Below are positions 5,847 to 14,269 of a stretch of 15,441 nt of DNA, one piece after another. The stretch covers positions 1 through 15,441 of the forward strand of contig CAMPKG010000035.1 in the NCBI GenBank assembly GCA_946887085.1, read 5' to 3'. This stretch comes from an uncultured Sphingobacteriales bacterium (GTDB lineage Bacteria > Bacteroidota > Bacteroidia > Chitinophagales > Chitinophagaceae). Position numbers and translations under genes: made by a program. Under the pieces are notes generated by a model. The model saw nothing but the letters and a program-made list of their open reading frames with translations. It ran no database searches and was not told the DNA's origin. Every line of letters starts with the position of its first letter. Position 1 is the first letter of the stretch.

Positions 5847-7697
5847 GTGCAGAGACCTGGTTTTGTAATATATGTTTTGATGGCCGTTTTGATAGCGGCA
5901 GTTTCTGCAAAAGCGCAGGAAATGGTTGTCCCTTTGGGATATAACCCCCATAAACAAGGTGATATAACCACAAAGTCTGAAAAAGGGGGCGCCGTGATGA
6001 AAGTGACGTCACCAACCCTAACATTGCCTTTTTTTGAAGATTTTGCGGCCTATCGTAGTACGCCTGACACTAACAAATGGGCTGAGTCGCAGGTGTATAT
6101 CAATAATACCATGTGCTTTTTACCGGTCAGCCGTGGGGTGGCTTCGTTTGATGCCCTCAACCAGTGGGGCATGCCGTACGAGCCCAACATAAACATTGCG
6201 GTACGCTATGCCGATAGTCTTACATCGCGAATGTTTGACTTAAGCCTAGACTCTCCTGATGACAGTATTTATATGAGTTTCTTTTATCAACCTCAGGGTA
6301 ACGGCTTTGCTCCTGAAGCGCAGGATTCGCTGGCGCTTTATTTTTACAATAAAGACAGTGTCTGGGTAAAAGTATGGTCTAAAGAAGGGTCGAACCTGCA
6401 TGCATTCCGGCAGGTAATGGTACCACTGAACGATCCGCAGTTTCTTCATGTTGCTTTTCATTTTCGTTTCGTAAATAAAGCGTCCATCAACATCAACGAT
6501 GATGTCTGGAACCTGGACTACATTCGTATAGCCAAGAACAGGACCATCAATGATACCGTTGTTAATGATCTTGCCTACATTAACAATCCTACCTTCCTGC
6601 TGAATGATTATTCGTACATGCCATACCACCAATTCCTGGCAAACCAGAATGGCGAGCGTGCAGGCCAGATTGAAAGTATCTTTATTAACAACTATCAAAG
6701 CGGACAAAATGTTAATTATGGTTTTTTCGCGAGAGAGACAGAAAGCAATACCATTTTATCAAGTGGAGTAAGTGCCAATGCCAATGTTCCTGCAGGCCAG
6801 CAACAACACATCGTTTTCCCGAGTTATTCGACTGCCGCATATTTTATTGAGAAGTACAAATTCATGAATTTCGTTGATACTTTCTATTTGCAATCACCAC
6901 CGAATGAACCTCACGAAAATGATACAATAGTCCGTCAGCAATTTTTTCATAACTATTTTGCTTACGACGACTGGTCAGCAGAAAAGAGTTATTTCCTGAG
7001 TTTGTTCACCACTTTGCCCGGTAAGATCGCTGTAGAATTTGAAACCAACGAACCCGATACGCTGTCGGGTATTGCGATCTATTTTGGGCGGCAAGTGCCG
7101 TCAGGGGCAAACAAATATTTCTCTGTTGCAGTTTATGAGAGCATTAGCCCGGGCAGCAATGGCGAGAAGATATTGTACCAGGAGGATTTTTTCTATCCGG
7201 GATATTTGAACCAGAATCTTTACACCTACAAATTCGCACAAAAGGTGCCTGTACCGAAGGGGAAATTCTATATCGGTACCATACAGCCGGCACTTGCAGG
7301 TAGCGACAGCTTATATATCGGTCTTGATGTTAATAGGGCAGGCGATAATCACCTTTACTACAACCTGCTTGCAAAATGGGAGAAATCAAATATCCAGGGC
7401 GCTTTGATGATAAGGCCGATTGTGGGTCCGATCATTCCCAGTTCTGTTACCGAGATAATACGCAAGGACCTGGAATGTGAACTGTTCCCGAACCCAGCGT
7501 CAAATTCAGTGCGCTTACGCTTTGAGGGTGACATAGCTGAATACCACGTTTTCGATGTACATGGTAGGATGGTGCTACAAGGGGCGGTCGTGAGCGAAGC
7601 AGGCGTAGATATATCGTCCCTGAATTCCGGTGTATATTTTATGCGCGTGAATATTGAAGGGTTGACAGGCACGACAAAGAAACTGATCAAACTATAA
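5847..7697 (+). CDS. Secreted protein with T9SS type A C-terminal sorting domain
   Basis: A 616-residue exported protein. Residues 1-23 form a signal peptide ending in SAKA/Q. GTG 5847 is the best start: the frame has a stop (TAA 5841) just upstream, and the later ATG 5880 would leave a signal with no basic residue. The last ~72 residues (545-616) are a type A sorting domain: ELFPNPASNSVRLRF, an Ig-like YHVFDVHGRMVLQG strand and DISSLNSGVYFMRV, ending in KKLIKL. Such a domain directs passage through the type IX system and surface attachment or release. The body (about 55-540) is beta-rich and aromatic, with a TLPFFEDFAAY start and DDVWNLDYIRIAKN near 215, resembling the jelly-roll domains common in this phylum; no catalytic motif is recognised. 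It starts 11 bases after the PASTA gene and ends 4 bases before the rhodanese gene. Confidence 0.88.
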   Translation: MQRPGFVIYVLMAVLIAAVSAKAQEMVVPLGYNPHKQGDITTKSEKGGAVMKVTSPTLTLPFFEDFAAYRSTPDTNKWAESQVYINNTMCFLPVSRGVASFDALNQWGMPYEPNINIAVRYADSLTSRMFDLSLDSPDDSIYMSFFYQPQGNGFAPEAQDSLALYFYNKDSVWVKVWSKEGSNLHAFRQVMVPLNDPQFLHVAFHFRFVNKASININDDVWNLDYIRIAKNRTINDTVVNDLAYINNPTFLLNDYSYMPYHQFLANQNGERAGQIESIFINNYQSGQNVNYGFFARETESNTILSSGVSANANVPAGQQQHIVFPSYSTAAYFIEKYKFMNFVDTFYLQSPPNEPHENDTIVRQQFFHNYFAYDDWSAEKSYFLSLFTTLPGKIAVEFETNEPDTLSGIAIYFGRQVPSGANKYFSVAVYESISPGSNGEKILYQEDFFYPGYLNQNLYTYKFAQKVPVPKGKFYIGTIQPALAGSDSLYIGLDVNRAGDNHLYYNLLAKWEKSNIQGALMIRPIVGPIIPSSVTEIIRKDLECELFPNPASNSVRLRFEGDIAEYHVFDVHGRMVLQGAVVSEAGVDISSLNSGVYFMRVNIEGLTGTTKKLIKL

Positions 7698-7701
7698 CAT
7701 A

Positions 7702-8022
7702 ATGAAAGAGATATCAGTAGAAGAACTGAAAAAACGTGTAGACTCGGGAGAAAAACTGAATGTAATCGACGTGCGCGAGCCTGCTGAATACGCAGAGTAT
7801 AACCTCGGCGCAAAACTGATACCTCTGGGCAACATCATGGGTATGCAGGTAGAGGATATTGAAGATCTCAGGAACGAAGAACTGATCGTTCATTGCAAAG
7901 CCGGTAGCCGCAGCATGCAGGCTTGCATGATGCTTGAAACAATGGGTTTTAGCAACACAGTAAATGTAACCGGCGGTGCTATGGCGTGGAAGGAAAAATT
8001 CGGAGACGCGAAAATTAACTAG
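7702..8022 (+). CDS. Single-domain rhodanese-like protein
   Basis: A 106-residue rhodanese. Seen: the VIDVREPAEYAEYNLGAKLIPLGNI block (residues 21-45) and the active-site loop CKAGSRS with Cys65 (65-71), followed by ACMMLETMGF and VTGGAMAWKE. The intact cysteine suggests sulfur transfer or related persulfide/thiol chemistry in the cytoplasm; no signal peptide is present. ATG 7702 lies 4 bases after the stop of the T9SS-protein gene, so it belongs to the same transcript. The specific sulfur acceptor cannot be told. The short single-domain form is like GlpE/PspE-type proteins, without PspE's export signal. Confidence 0.93.
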   Translation: MKEISVEELKKRVDSGEKLNVIDVREPAEYAEYNLGAKLIPLGNIMGMQVEDIEDLRNEELIVHCKAGSRSMQACMMLETMGFSNTVNVTGGAMAWKEKFGDAKIN

Positions 8023-8063
8023 CACCTTCCAATGCTGGTGAGATTTTTGAGAGTGGTTTAGTA

Positions 8064-8624
8064 ATGCACGAGATAGAACCATATTACAATTGGCGGCACT
8101 TGTACACTGCGGAGGAAGATGAGAATTCGCCATTCTACGGTCGCGAGTATAGTGAGTTTGAGTTTTCCAATACTGTTTACAACTATTATATACACCCCCA
8201 GTGGGATGAGTTCGGTTCCCGCACATTGTACATGAAAGTACTGTTTGCTGACTATGAATTAAATTATGCCATTATCGAACTTCTTGGCGAATGGAATGAT
8301 GCAGTAGAAAATGATATTATGCAACTAAAGCGTAATATTATTGACCAGATGGTAGCAAAGGGGCTTACCAAATTCATTCTTATAACAGAGAACGTGCTCA
8401 ACTTTCACAGTAGCGAGGACGACTATTACGAAGAGTGGTATGAAGATATCAAAGACGAGGGTGGATGGATAGCTTCCATCAATATGCCTGAACAAACCCA
8501 ATACGATTTCCAGCATTCTCACATAGACAGGTATATTAAACTGTTGGATAATCCTAACTGGCGTACCTATCAACCGCAACACTTCTTCCAGATGGTAGAC
8601 AATAAAATGCTCAGGCTCCATTAG
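8064..8624 (+). CDS. Acidic protein of unknown function
   Basis: A 186-residue protein that I do not recognise as a named family. It is rich in Asp, Glu, Tyr and Trp, with a very acidic aromatic run near residues 117-127 (EDDYYEEWYEDI) and a well-formed core (TLYMKVLFADYELNYAIIELLGEWND, then a helix with QLKRNIIDQMVAKGLTKFILITEN). No signal peptide, membrane segment or cysteine motif is seen, so it is probably a soluble cytoplasmic protein. Codon usage is like its neighbours and the frame is long and clean. It starts 41 bases after the rhodanese and is the last gene before the sdh promoter; no clear terminator follows it. Function open. Confidence 0.82.
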   Translation: MHEIEPYYNWRHLYTAEEDENSPFYGREYSEFEFSNTVYNYYIHPQWDEFGSRTLYMKVLFADYELNYAIIELLGEWNDAVENDIMQLKRNIIDQMVAKGLTKFILITENVLNFHSSEDDYYEEWYEDIKDEGGWIASINMPEQTQYDFQHSHIDRYIKLLDNPNWRTYQPQHFFQMVDNKMLRLH

Positions 8625-8699
8625 GACCTACTATCCTTAATAATTGTGGATAATTCAGAGTTGGCGTTGGAAATCAATGTCTAAACACAGAAATTTCGA

Positions 8700-8730
8700 T
8701 TGTGTTTTAGTTTCACGACAGTTATCTTTG
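8700..8730 (+). promoter_or_regulatory. Bacteroidota-type promoter of sdhCAB
   Basis: TATCTTTG at 8723-8730 is a perfect TAnnTTTG -7 element; TTG at 8700-8702 lies 20 bases upstream as the -33 element. The predicted start near 8737 gives a leader of about 24 bases before the sdhC ATG at 8761. No operator-like repeat was found in the 136-base gap 8625-8760. Confidence 0.7.
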
Positions 8731-8760
8731 CGGGGTCACTTTTAAGTTATCAATCGTTAT

Positions 8761-9429
8761 ATGACCTGGAAAAATTATTTCAGCACCTCGATCGGCAAAA
8801 AGCTCCAGATGGGTCTTACCGGTTTGTTCCTGATCCTGTTCCTCATAGTCCATTGTTATATCAATGCGCAGATTTTCTGGAACGACGGAGGAGAGAAATT
8901 TACGGAAGCTGCACACTTTATGGGGACCAATTTCGTGATTCGCACAATCGAGATTGGTCTTTTTGCATTCTTGATATTACACATCGTTCAGGGGTTAATG
9001 CTTTGGGTTAAAAATAGCTCACGGCGAAATAATCGCTATGCGATCAAGGCAGGCAGCCAGACCAGCCCCTGGTACCGCCGTTCGATGGGACTGCTGGGGA
9101 CGCTTATTCTTTTCTTTCTTATCATACACGTCAACAATTTCTGGGGACCCAACCGCCTGTCGCAGGCAATGGGTGAAGGCGAGCTTGACCTGTATAACAT
9201 GATGAAGGAAGAATTCCAGTCGATCTGGATGGTTGCTTTGTACTTATTCGGCTGCTTCTCTCTGGCCTGGCATCTGGTGCACGGTTTCTACAGCTCATTC
9301 CAGACAATGGGCCTTACCACAAACAAATACAAAGGCATGATCAATGGGGTAGGCATTGGATTTTCCATCATCGTTCCGCTGATATTCGCGCTGATGCCAA
9401 TTGCTTTTTACCTGCACTGGATTGAATAA
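8761..9429 (+). CDS. sdhC: Succinate dehydrogenase/fumarate reductase cytochrome b558 subunit
   Basis: A 222-residue membrane anchor of the b558 type, with five membrane segments at about residues 17-38, 60-83, 109-127, 153-176 and 195-217. Histidines inside or at the ends of the helices, His31, His74, His123 and His171 (or His174), have the spacing expected for the axial ligands of two haems in single-anchor (type B) enzymes. It would pass electrons between the flavoprotein/iron-sulfur part and menaquinone in the cytoplasmic membrane. No separate sdhD is present, as usual for this type. ATG 8761 follows the predicted transcription start by about 24 bases. First gene of the C-A-B operon, with 32 bases to sdhA. 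Confidence 0.95.
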   Translation: MTWKNYFSTSIGKKLQMGLTGLFLILFLIVHCYINAQIFWNDGGEKFTEAAHFMGTNFVIRTIEIGLFAFLILHIVQGLMLWVKNSSRRNNRYAIKAGSQTSPWYRRSMGLLGTLILFFLIIHVNNFWGPNRLSQAMGEGELDLYNMMKEEFQSIWMVALYLFGCFSLAWHLVHGFYSSFQTMGLTTNKYKGMINGVGIGFSIIVPLIFALMPIAFYLHWIE

Positions 9430-9461
9430 CTCATTAACGATAATAATTTCGATCTCCCGAT

Positions 9462-11438
9462 ATGACACTTAATGCTAAAATTCCTGCCGGTCCGTTAGAA
9501 TCGAAATGGAAAACATATAAATCAACCTGCAAGCTGGTGAACCCCGCCAATAAACGCCAGCTCGAGGTGATCGTGATCGGTACTGGTCTTGCCGGTGCAT
9601 CTGCGGCTGCTTCGCTGGGTGAGCTGGGGTACAAGGTGAAAACCTTTTGCTTCCAGGATAGCCCCCGCCGCGCGCACTCGATAGCTGCGCAGGGCGGTAT
9701 CAACGCTGCTAAGAACTACCAGAATGATGGCGATAGTACTTATCGCTTATTTTACGATACTGTGAAGGGCGGTGACTATCGCGCACGTGAAGGCAATGTT
9801 TACCGTTTGGCTGAAGTAAGCGCCAACATCATTGACCAATGCGTGGCGCAGGGCGTTCCCTTTGCACGCGAGTATGGTGGACTCTTAAGTAACCGTTCTT
9901 TCGGTGGTACACAAGTACAACGCACATTCTACGCCGCAGGCCAGACTGGCCAGCAACTGCTGATCGGTGCTTACCAGGCGCTGGAGCGCCAGGTGGCTTT
10001 GGGTAATGTTACCCAGTATTCTCGTCATGAGATGCTCGAGGTAGTTATTATCGATGGCAAAGCACGTGGTGTTATCGTTCGTAATCTGGTAACAGGTGAA
10101 CTAGAGCGTCATTTTGGTCATGCTGTACTGCTGTGCAGTGGTGGCTATGGCAATGTATTCTATTTGTCGACAAACGCTATGGGATGCAACGTAACGGCAG
10201 CCTGGAAGGCGCATAAAAAAGGTGCGTATTTCGGAAACCCTTGCTTTACACAGATCCACCCGACATGTATTCCTGTAAGTGGCGATCATCAGTCGAAACT
10301 GACATTGATGTCCGAGTCGCTGCGTAACGACGGGCGGATCTGGGTACCCAAAAAACAAGGCGATAACCGCAAACCCGGTGAAATCCCTGAAGAAGAGCGC
10401 GATTATTACCTGGAGCGGAGATATCCTGCCTTCGGTAACCTTGTGCCACGTGATGTCGCAAGCCGCGCAGCAAAAGAGCGTTGTGATGCAGGTTACGGAG
10501 TTGGCGCATCTAAACAGGCCGTTTACCTGGATTATGCTTCAGCCATCCAACGTTACGGCAAGATCGAAGTGGGTAAACAGGGATTAAGCAATGTTGACGT
10601 TGATACCATTACGCGCATGGGTAAAGAGGTAGTAAAAGAAAAGTACGGCAACCTCTTCGAAATGTATGAGAAGATAACCGGTGAAAATCCGTACGAAGTG
10701 CCGATGCGCATATACCCCGCTGTACACTACACAATGGGTGGTCTTTGGGTAGATTATGAACTTAAGACGACGGTTGATGGTTTATATGCGTTAGGGGAAG
10801 CCAACTTCAGCGATCACGGGGCCAACCGGCTTGGTGCGTCTGCTTTAATGCAAGGCCTGGCTGATGGTTATTTCGTTATACCTTACACGCTGGGTAACAA
10901 CCTCGCTGACGATATCCGCACGAAAGCGATACCAACTGATCATCCGGCTTTTGTCGAGGCTGAAAAATCAGTGAGCGATAGAATAGACCGTATGATGAAT
11001 ATCAAAGGCACAGAAAGTGTTGAAAGCTTCCACAAGCGCCTTGGTAAGATCATGTGGGATAAATGCGGCATGGCTCGCAACGAACAAGGCCTTAAAGAAG
11101 CAATTGAGGAGATAAAAGCGCTTCGCAAGGAATTCTGGAGCAACGTACGTATACCGGGTGAGATCAATGAGTTCAATCCCGAATTAGACAAGGCCGGTCG
11201 GGTGGCGGACTTCCTGGAGCTTGGTGAGCTGATGTGCATTGATGCATTGAATCGTGGCGAAAGTTGCGGTGGTCACTTCCGTGAAGAATCGCAGACAGAA
11301 GACGGTGAAGCGATGCGCGACGATGAAAAGTTTACTTATGTATCTGCCTGGGAATACAAAACAGATAGCCAGTTTGAGCTGCATAAAGAAGAGCTGAATT
11401 ACGAAGTAGTTCACCCGACACAACGTTCTTATAAATAA
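9462..11438 (+). CDS. sdhA: Succinate dehydrogenase/fumarate reductase flavoprotein subunit
   Basis: A 658-residue flavoprotein, longer than the E. coli SdhA but usual for Bacteroidota. Seen: the FAD-binding Rossmann motif [19 protein letters not shown] (residues 38-56); [13 protein letters not shown] (71-83) with His72, the likely site of covalent FAD; the substrate-site histidine of QIHPT (His266); the catalytic arginine in [10 protein letters not shown] (Arg330); HYTMGG (His422); and [12 protein letters not shown] (454-465) with the substrate-binding Arg456. It oxidises succinate to fumarate in the TCA cycle, or the reverse during anaerobic growth; the sequence alone does not decide. The extra N-terminal ~35 residues before the FAD motif are typical of the b558-linked forms. 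It lies between sdhC and sdhB with gaps of 32 and 21 bases. Confidence 0.96.
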   Translation: MTLNAKIPAGPLESKWKTYKSTCKLVNPANKRQLEVIVIGTGLAGASAAASLGELGYKVKTFCFQDSPRRAHSIAAQGGINAAKNYQNDGDSTYRLFYDTVKGGDYRAREGNVYRLAEVSANIIDQCVAQGVPFAREYGGLLSNRSFGGTQVQRTFYAAGQTGQQLLIGAYQALERQVALGNVTQYSRHEMLEVVIIDGKARGVIVRNLVTGELERHFGHAVLLCSGGYGNVFYLSTNAMGCNVTAAWKAHKKGAYFGNPCFTQIHPTCIPVSGDHQSKLTLMSESLRNDGRIWVPKKQGDNRKPGEIPEEERDYYLERRYPAFGNLVPRDVASRAAKERCDAGYGVGASKQAVYLDYASAIQRYGKIEVGKQGLSNVDVDTITRMGKEVVKEKYGNLFEMYEKITGENPYEVPMRIYPAVHYTMGGLWVDYELKTTVDGLYALGEANFSDHGANRLGASALMQGLADGYFVIPYTLGNNLADDIRTKAIPTDHPAFVEAEKSVSDRIDRMMNIKGTESVESFHKRLGKIMWDKCGMARNEQGLKEAIEEIKALRKEFWSNVRIPGEINEFNPELDKAGRVADFLELGELMCIDALNRGESCGGHFREESQTEDGEAMRDDEKFTYVSAWEYKTDSQFELHKEELNYEVVHPTQRSYK

Positions 11439-11459
11439 AAAAGCAAACGATATTCCTTT

Positions 11460-12236
11460 ATGGAGCACTATCATATGAATCTCACCTTAAAGGTGTGGAA
11501 ACAAAAAAACAACAAGGACAAGGGCCGCTTTGAAACTTACCAGGTAAAAAACATTTCCTCTGAAATGTCGTTCCTGGAAATGTTCGATGTATTGAATGAA
11601 CAACTGATAGCAGAAGGTAAAGAACCGATAGCTTTCGACCACGATTGTCGGGAGGGTATCTGTGGTACGTGCAGCATGTACATCAATGGTCGTGCACACG
11701 GCCCATGGCACCACACAACTACCTGCCAACTGCACATGCGAGAGTACAAAGACGGAGACACGATCGTGGTTGAACCCTGGAGGGCAAACGCCTTTCCGGT
11801 TATCAAAGACCTGGTGGTAGACCGCCAGTCGTTCGACCGTATCATACAGGCGGGAGGATATATCTCTGTAAACACTGGTAATGCGGTTGATGCAAATGCT
11901 ATCCCTATCGATAAACACAATGCTGATGAGGCCTTCGCTGCTGCTGCATGTATAGGTTGCGGCGCCTGCGTTGCGGCTTGCCCCAATGCATCGGCTATGC
12001 TCTTCGTTTCGGCTAAAGTATCTCACCTGAATATGTTGCCACAGGGCGAGCCTGAAAGTAAGGGGCGCGCCGTGAATATGATTCAGCAAATGGATAAAGA
12101 AGGCTTCGGTAGCTGTACAAATATTGGCGCCTGCGAAGCTGAATGCCCTAAAGGTATTTCATTGGAGAACATCGCACGCCTCAACCGCGAGTATATGGCC
12201 GCTGTTTTTGACGGCGGTTCTCAGAATGCGAGATAA
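11460..12236 (+). CDS. sdhB: Succinate dehydrogenase/fumarate reductase iron-sulfur subunit
   Basis: A 258-residue protein carrying electrons between the flavoprotein and the b558 anchor. The plant-type ferredoxin domain binds a [2Fe-2S] cluster through Cys63, Cys68, Cys71 ([10 protein letters not shown]) and Cys89. The C-terminal domain has [11 protein letters not shown] (Cys164, 167, 170, 174) and Cys219, Cys225 and Cys229 ([15 protein letters not shown]), enough for a [4Fe-4S] and a third cluster ([3Fe-4S] or [4Fe-4S]). Two starts are possible: ATG 11460 and ATG 11475 ([10 protein letters not shown]); the second matches many relatives' N-termini and has a GGAG nine bases upstream, so the protein may be five residues shorter. 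The operon ends with a strong terminator 24 bases after the stop. Confidence 0.95.
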   Translation: MEHYHMNLTLKVWKQKNNKDKGRFETYQVKNISSEMSFLEMFDVLNEQLIAEGKEPIAFDHDCREGICGTCSMYINGRAHGPWHHTTTCQLHMREYKDGDTIVVEPWRANAFPVIKDLVVDRQSFDRIIQAGGYISVNTGNAVDANAIPIDKHNADEAFAAAACIGCGACVAACPNASAMLFVSAKVSHLNMLPQGEPESKGRAVNMIQQMDKEGFGSCTNIGACEAECPKGISLENIARLNREYMAAVFDGGSQNAR

Positions 12237-12259
12237 CGTTAGGTAATGGACAAAAACAT

Positions 12260-12287
12260 AAAAGGCTGCCCGATAAGGCAGCCTTTT
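12260..12287 (+). terminator. Intrinsic terminator of the sdhCAB operon
   Basis: GGCTGCC (12264-12270) pairs with GGCAGCC (12277-12283) around the loop CGATAA; flanking AAAA (12260-12263) and TTTT (12284-12287) lengthen the stem to 11 pairs. It starts 24 bases after the sdhB stop. The A/T symmetry would let it work in both directions. The next start codon is only 13 bases beyond its end. Confidence 0.85.
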
Positions 12288-12300
12288 CTTATTTTGCTGC

Positions 12301-13446
12301 ATGTTTAAGAGGATATTTCTGTTCCTAATTGCTGTTATAGCAACCGCAACTGGCTATGCGCAGGCAGATACCAGCCGGCTGAGATTAAGCCTGCTGACCT
12401 GCGGTACGGGGCCTGAAGTTTGGGAAACCTTTGGCCATACCGCATTACGTGTTACAGATAGCATCAGCGGTACCGACAATGTCTATAACTATGGCACATT
12501 TGCTTTCGGCGATGATTTCGCTTTTCAATTCGCAAGAGGTAAGTTGCTGTACTATCTTTCCTTTTATCCTTATTCGGTTTTCGTGGACGAATATGCTTCG
12601 GTTGGAAGAAGTGTAGAAGAGCAGGAACTGCTTATGGATGGCGCAACAAAAAACGAGATATACTCCTTTTTGCGGCATAATGCGCAAGAGGAAAACCGAT
12701 ATTACAAATACGACTTCTTTTACGACAATTGCGCCACACGGATCCGCGATGTATTTCCACGCGCATTAGGAGAGAGTTTTGTCTTCGGCAGGACAATAGC
12801 CAGCAAGGAAAGGCTCAGTTACCGGAACATCATTAATCAATATTATTATTATAAGCACTGGGAAAGATTTGGTATCAATATCCTGTTGGGTAGCAGGATA
12901 GACAGTGTTATGGACAACGAGGATATTATGTTCCTTCCCGATTTTTTGCGCGATGGTGTGGGGAACGCAACTGTTAACGGTAAAAGCGTATCAACAAAAC
13001 CTGTGTTGATCGTTCCGGGGTCAGAAAGACCCCCGAAAGGTGTTAACTGGCCCTTTGTAGGCTTTTGCCTGGTCGCGGTTCTGACCCTGTTCGGAATTCT
13101 ACTTCCAGGCCTTGCTCCGTTAGGGAAAGTTATGAGCTTTTTATTGCTGTTAGTAACCGGCCTGTTGGGCATACTTATGCTGGTGATGTGGTTTGCAACC
13201 GATCATCAGGGCTGCCAGAATAACCTGAACATTCTTTGGGCATTGCCTACGAACGCGATACTGGCATTTGTTCCCAAGAGAAATAAAGGCAAATATGCGA
13301 TGATCGCTATCGGGTTAATAGTAGTTTCCCTTATTCTCCATCTTCTGAAGATACAAGAGCTACCTATATTGGAGTTATCTCCATTGCTATTGGCTTTGTT
13401 GTTTGTTTATGGCATGATTTATAGGAGAGCTAAACAAACCTTATAA
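12301..13446 (+). CDS. DUF4105/Lnb-like lipoprotein N-acyltransferase
   Basis: A 381-residue membrane protein. A signal peptide (residues 1-20, GYA/Q) leads to a periplasmic DUF4105 (Lnb N-terminal) domain of about 25-215, followed by about five membrane segments (roughly 251-270, 277-298, 309-325, 332-350, 357-374). The domain shows the two hallmark blocks: LLTCGTGPEVWETFGHTALRV with His46, and YKYDFFYDNCATRIRD with Cys144, the likely catalytic pair of a papain-like fold. DUF4105 proteins of Bacteroides have, as I recall, been assigned as Lnb, which adds the N-terminal acyl chain to lipoproteins in place of Lnt; function here is inferred from that. It begins 13 bases after the sdh terminator, so its own promoter must be unusually close (TTATTTTG at 12289-12296 is a candidate -7). 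Its TAA shares one base with the ATG of the next gene. Confidence 0.87.
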   Translation: MFKRIFLFLIAVIATATGYAQADTSRLRLSLLTCGTGPEVWETFGHTALRVTDSISGTDNVYNYGTFAFGDDFAFQFARGKLLYYLSFYPYSVFVDEYASVGRSVEEQELLMDGATKNEIYSFLRHNAQEENRYYKYDFFYDNCATRIRDVFPRALGESFVFGRTIASKERLSYRNIINQYYYYKHWERFGINILLGSRIDSVMDNEDIMFLPDFLRDGVGNATVNGKSVSTKPVLIVPGSERPPKGVNWPFVGFCLVAVLTLFGILLPGLAPLGKVMSFLLLLVTGLLGILMLVMWFATDHQGCQNNLNILWALPTNAILAFVPKRNKGKYAMIAIGLIVVSLILHLLKIQELPILELSPLLLALLFVYGMIYRRAKQTL

Positions 13447-14264
13447 TGGAACAGAAGGCACGCCTAAGTTCAACCTTATTTCCTCAATTATCTTACCTGA
13501 AAACGGGTGAAGGACCGGCTATTGTACTTTTGCACGGGTTTCCCGAGAGCGGCAGCCTCTGGCGTAAAATATGGCCGGAACTCAGCAAGGATTATACGGT
13601 CATCGTTCCGGACATACCCGGTAGTGGCGAAAGTACCCTGATAGGAACCGAAATTAGCATGGAACAGCTGGCCGAATGTATTGTTCAAATAATTGATAAT
13701 GAGGTGATTGATGAAATTGTTTTAGTGGGGCATTCTATGGGAGGATATATTGCACTGGCCTTTGCACAGCAATATGGAAAAAGATTAAAAGGGCTATCAC
13801 TGGTACATTCTACGGCTGCTGCAGACAACGAAGAAAAGAAAGAAACCCGTAGAAAATCAATTCAGTTGATACAAAAAGGGGCGAAGGAAATGTTCATAAA
13901 ACAGATGATACCCGGATTGTTTTCGGAGCGGTTTAAAGAGCAACATCCAAAAGCTGTCGAGGATGAGATCAGTCGCGGCGTGAAGATGGAGGCTGACAGT
14001 ATGGTTGCTTTTTACAATGCTATGATAAACAGGCCTGACAGAACAGCTACCTTGAATGAAATTGGCGTTCCTGTGCAATGGATAATAGGCAAGGAAGACA
14101 GCTTGATACCTGCGGATAAAGTTTTGCCTCAAACAAGGCTCGCAGATGTTAACTTTGTAATGGTTTACGCCGACTGTGGCCATATGGCTATGCTGGAACA
14201 GCCTCGAAAGCTGGTCCGGGACCTCGACCAGTTTGGGAAATATTGTCACAGTCAAAAAAGCTAA
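13446..14264 (+). CDS. Alpha/beta hydrolase
   Basis: A 272-residue alpha/beta-hydrolase-fold protein with the full set of motifs: oxyanion-hole LLHGFPESG (residues 28-36), PDIPGSGES (55-63), nucleophile elbow GHSMGG with Ser97, acid Asp218 in IIGKEDSLIP, and His246 in DCGHMAMLEQP. The middle (about 125-200) forms the cap. The pattern is like epoxide hydrolase, haloperoxidase-like and menH-like esterases, but the substrate cannot be assigned. No signal peptide, so cytoplasmic. Its ATG overlaps the stop of the Lnb-like gene by one base (TAATG), a classic arrangement for coupled translation. It is not a close copy of the other hydrolase at 759, which is shorter and differs throughout. Confidence 0.93.
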   Translation: MEQKARLSSTLFPQLSYLKTGEGPAIVLLHGFPESGSLWRKIWPELSKDYTVIVPDIPGSGESTLIGTEISMEQLAECIVQIIDNEVIDEIVLVGHSMGGYIALAFAQQYGKRLKGLSLVHSTAAADNEEKKETRRKSIQLIQKGAKEMFIKQMIPGLFSERFKEQHPKAVEDEISRGVKMEADSMVAFYNAMINRPDRTATLNEIGVPVQWIIGKEDSLIPADKVLPQTRLADVNFVMVYADCGHMAMLEQPRKLVRDLDQFGKYCHSQKS

Positions 14265-14269
14265 CTCGG

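Noticed and set aside
5467..6024. 185-codon minus-strand open frame across the PASTA/T9SS gene junction
   Set aside because: It is antisense to two well-supported genes, has no recognisable domain and low-quality composition.
8011..8050. Possible hairpin (CACC...GGTG, followed by TTTTT) after the rhodanese gene
   Set aside because: The stem is only about four pairs with a 10-base loop, too weak to call a terminator.
8700..9011. 103-codon plus-strand open frame overlapping sdhC
   Set aside because: It starts inside the sdh promoter and runs out of frame through the clear cytochrome b558 gene.
11487..12089. 200-codon minus-strand open frame opposite sdhB
   Set aside because: It is a shadow of the highly conserved iron-sulfur subunit; no family features are visible.
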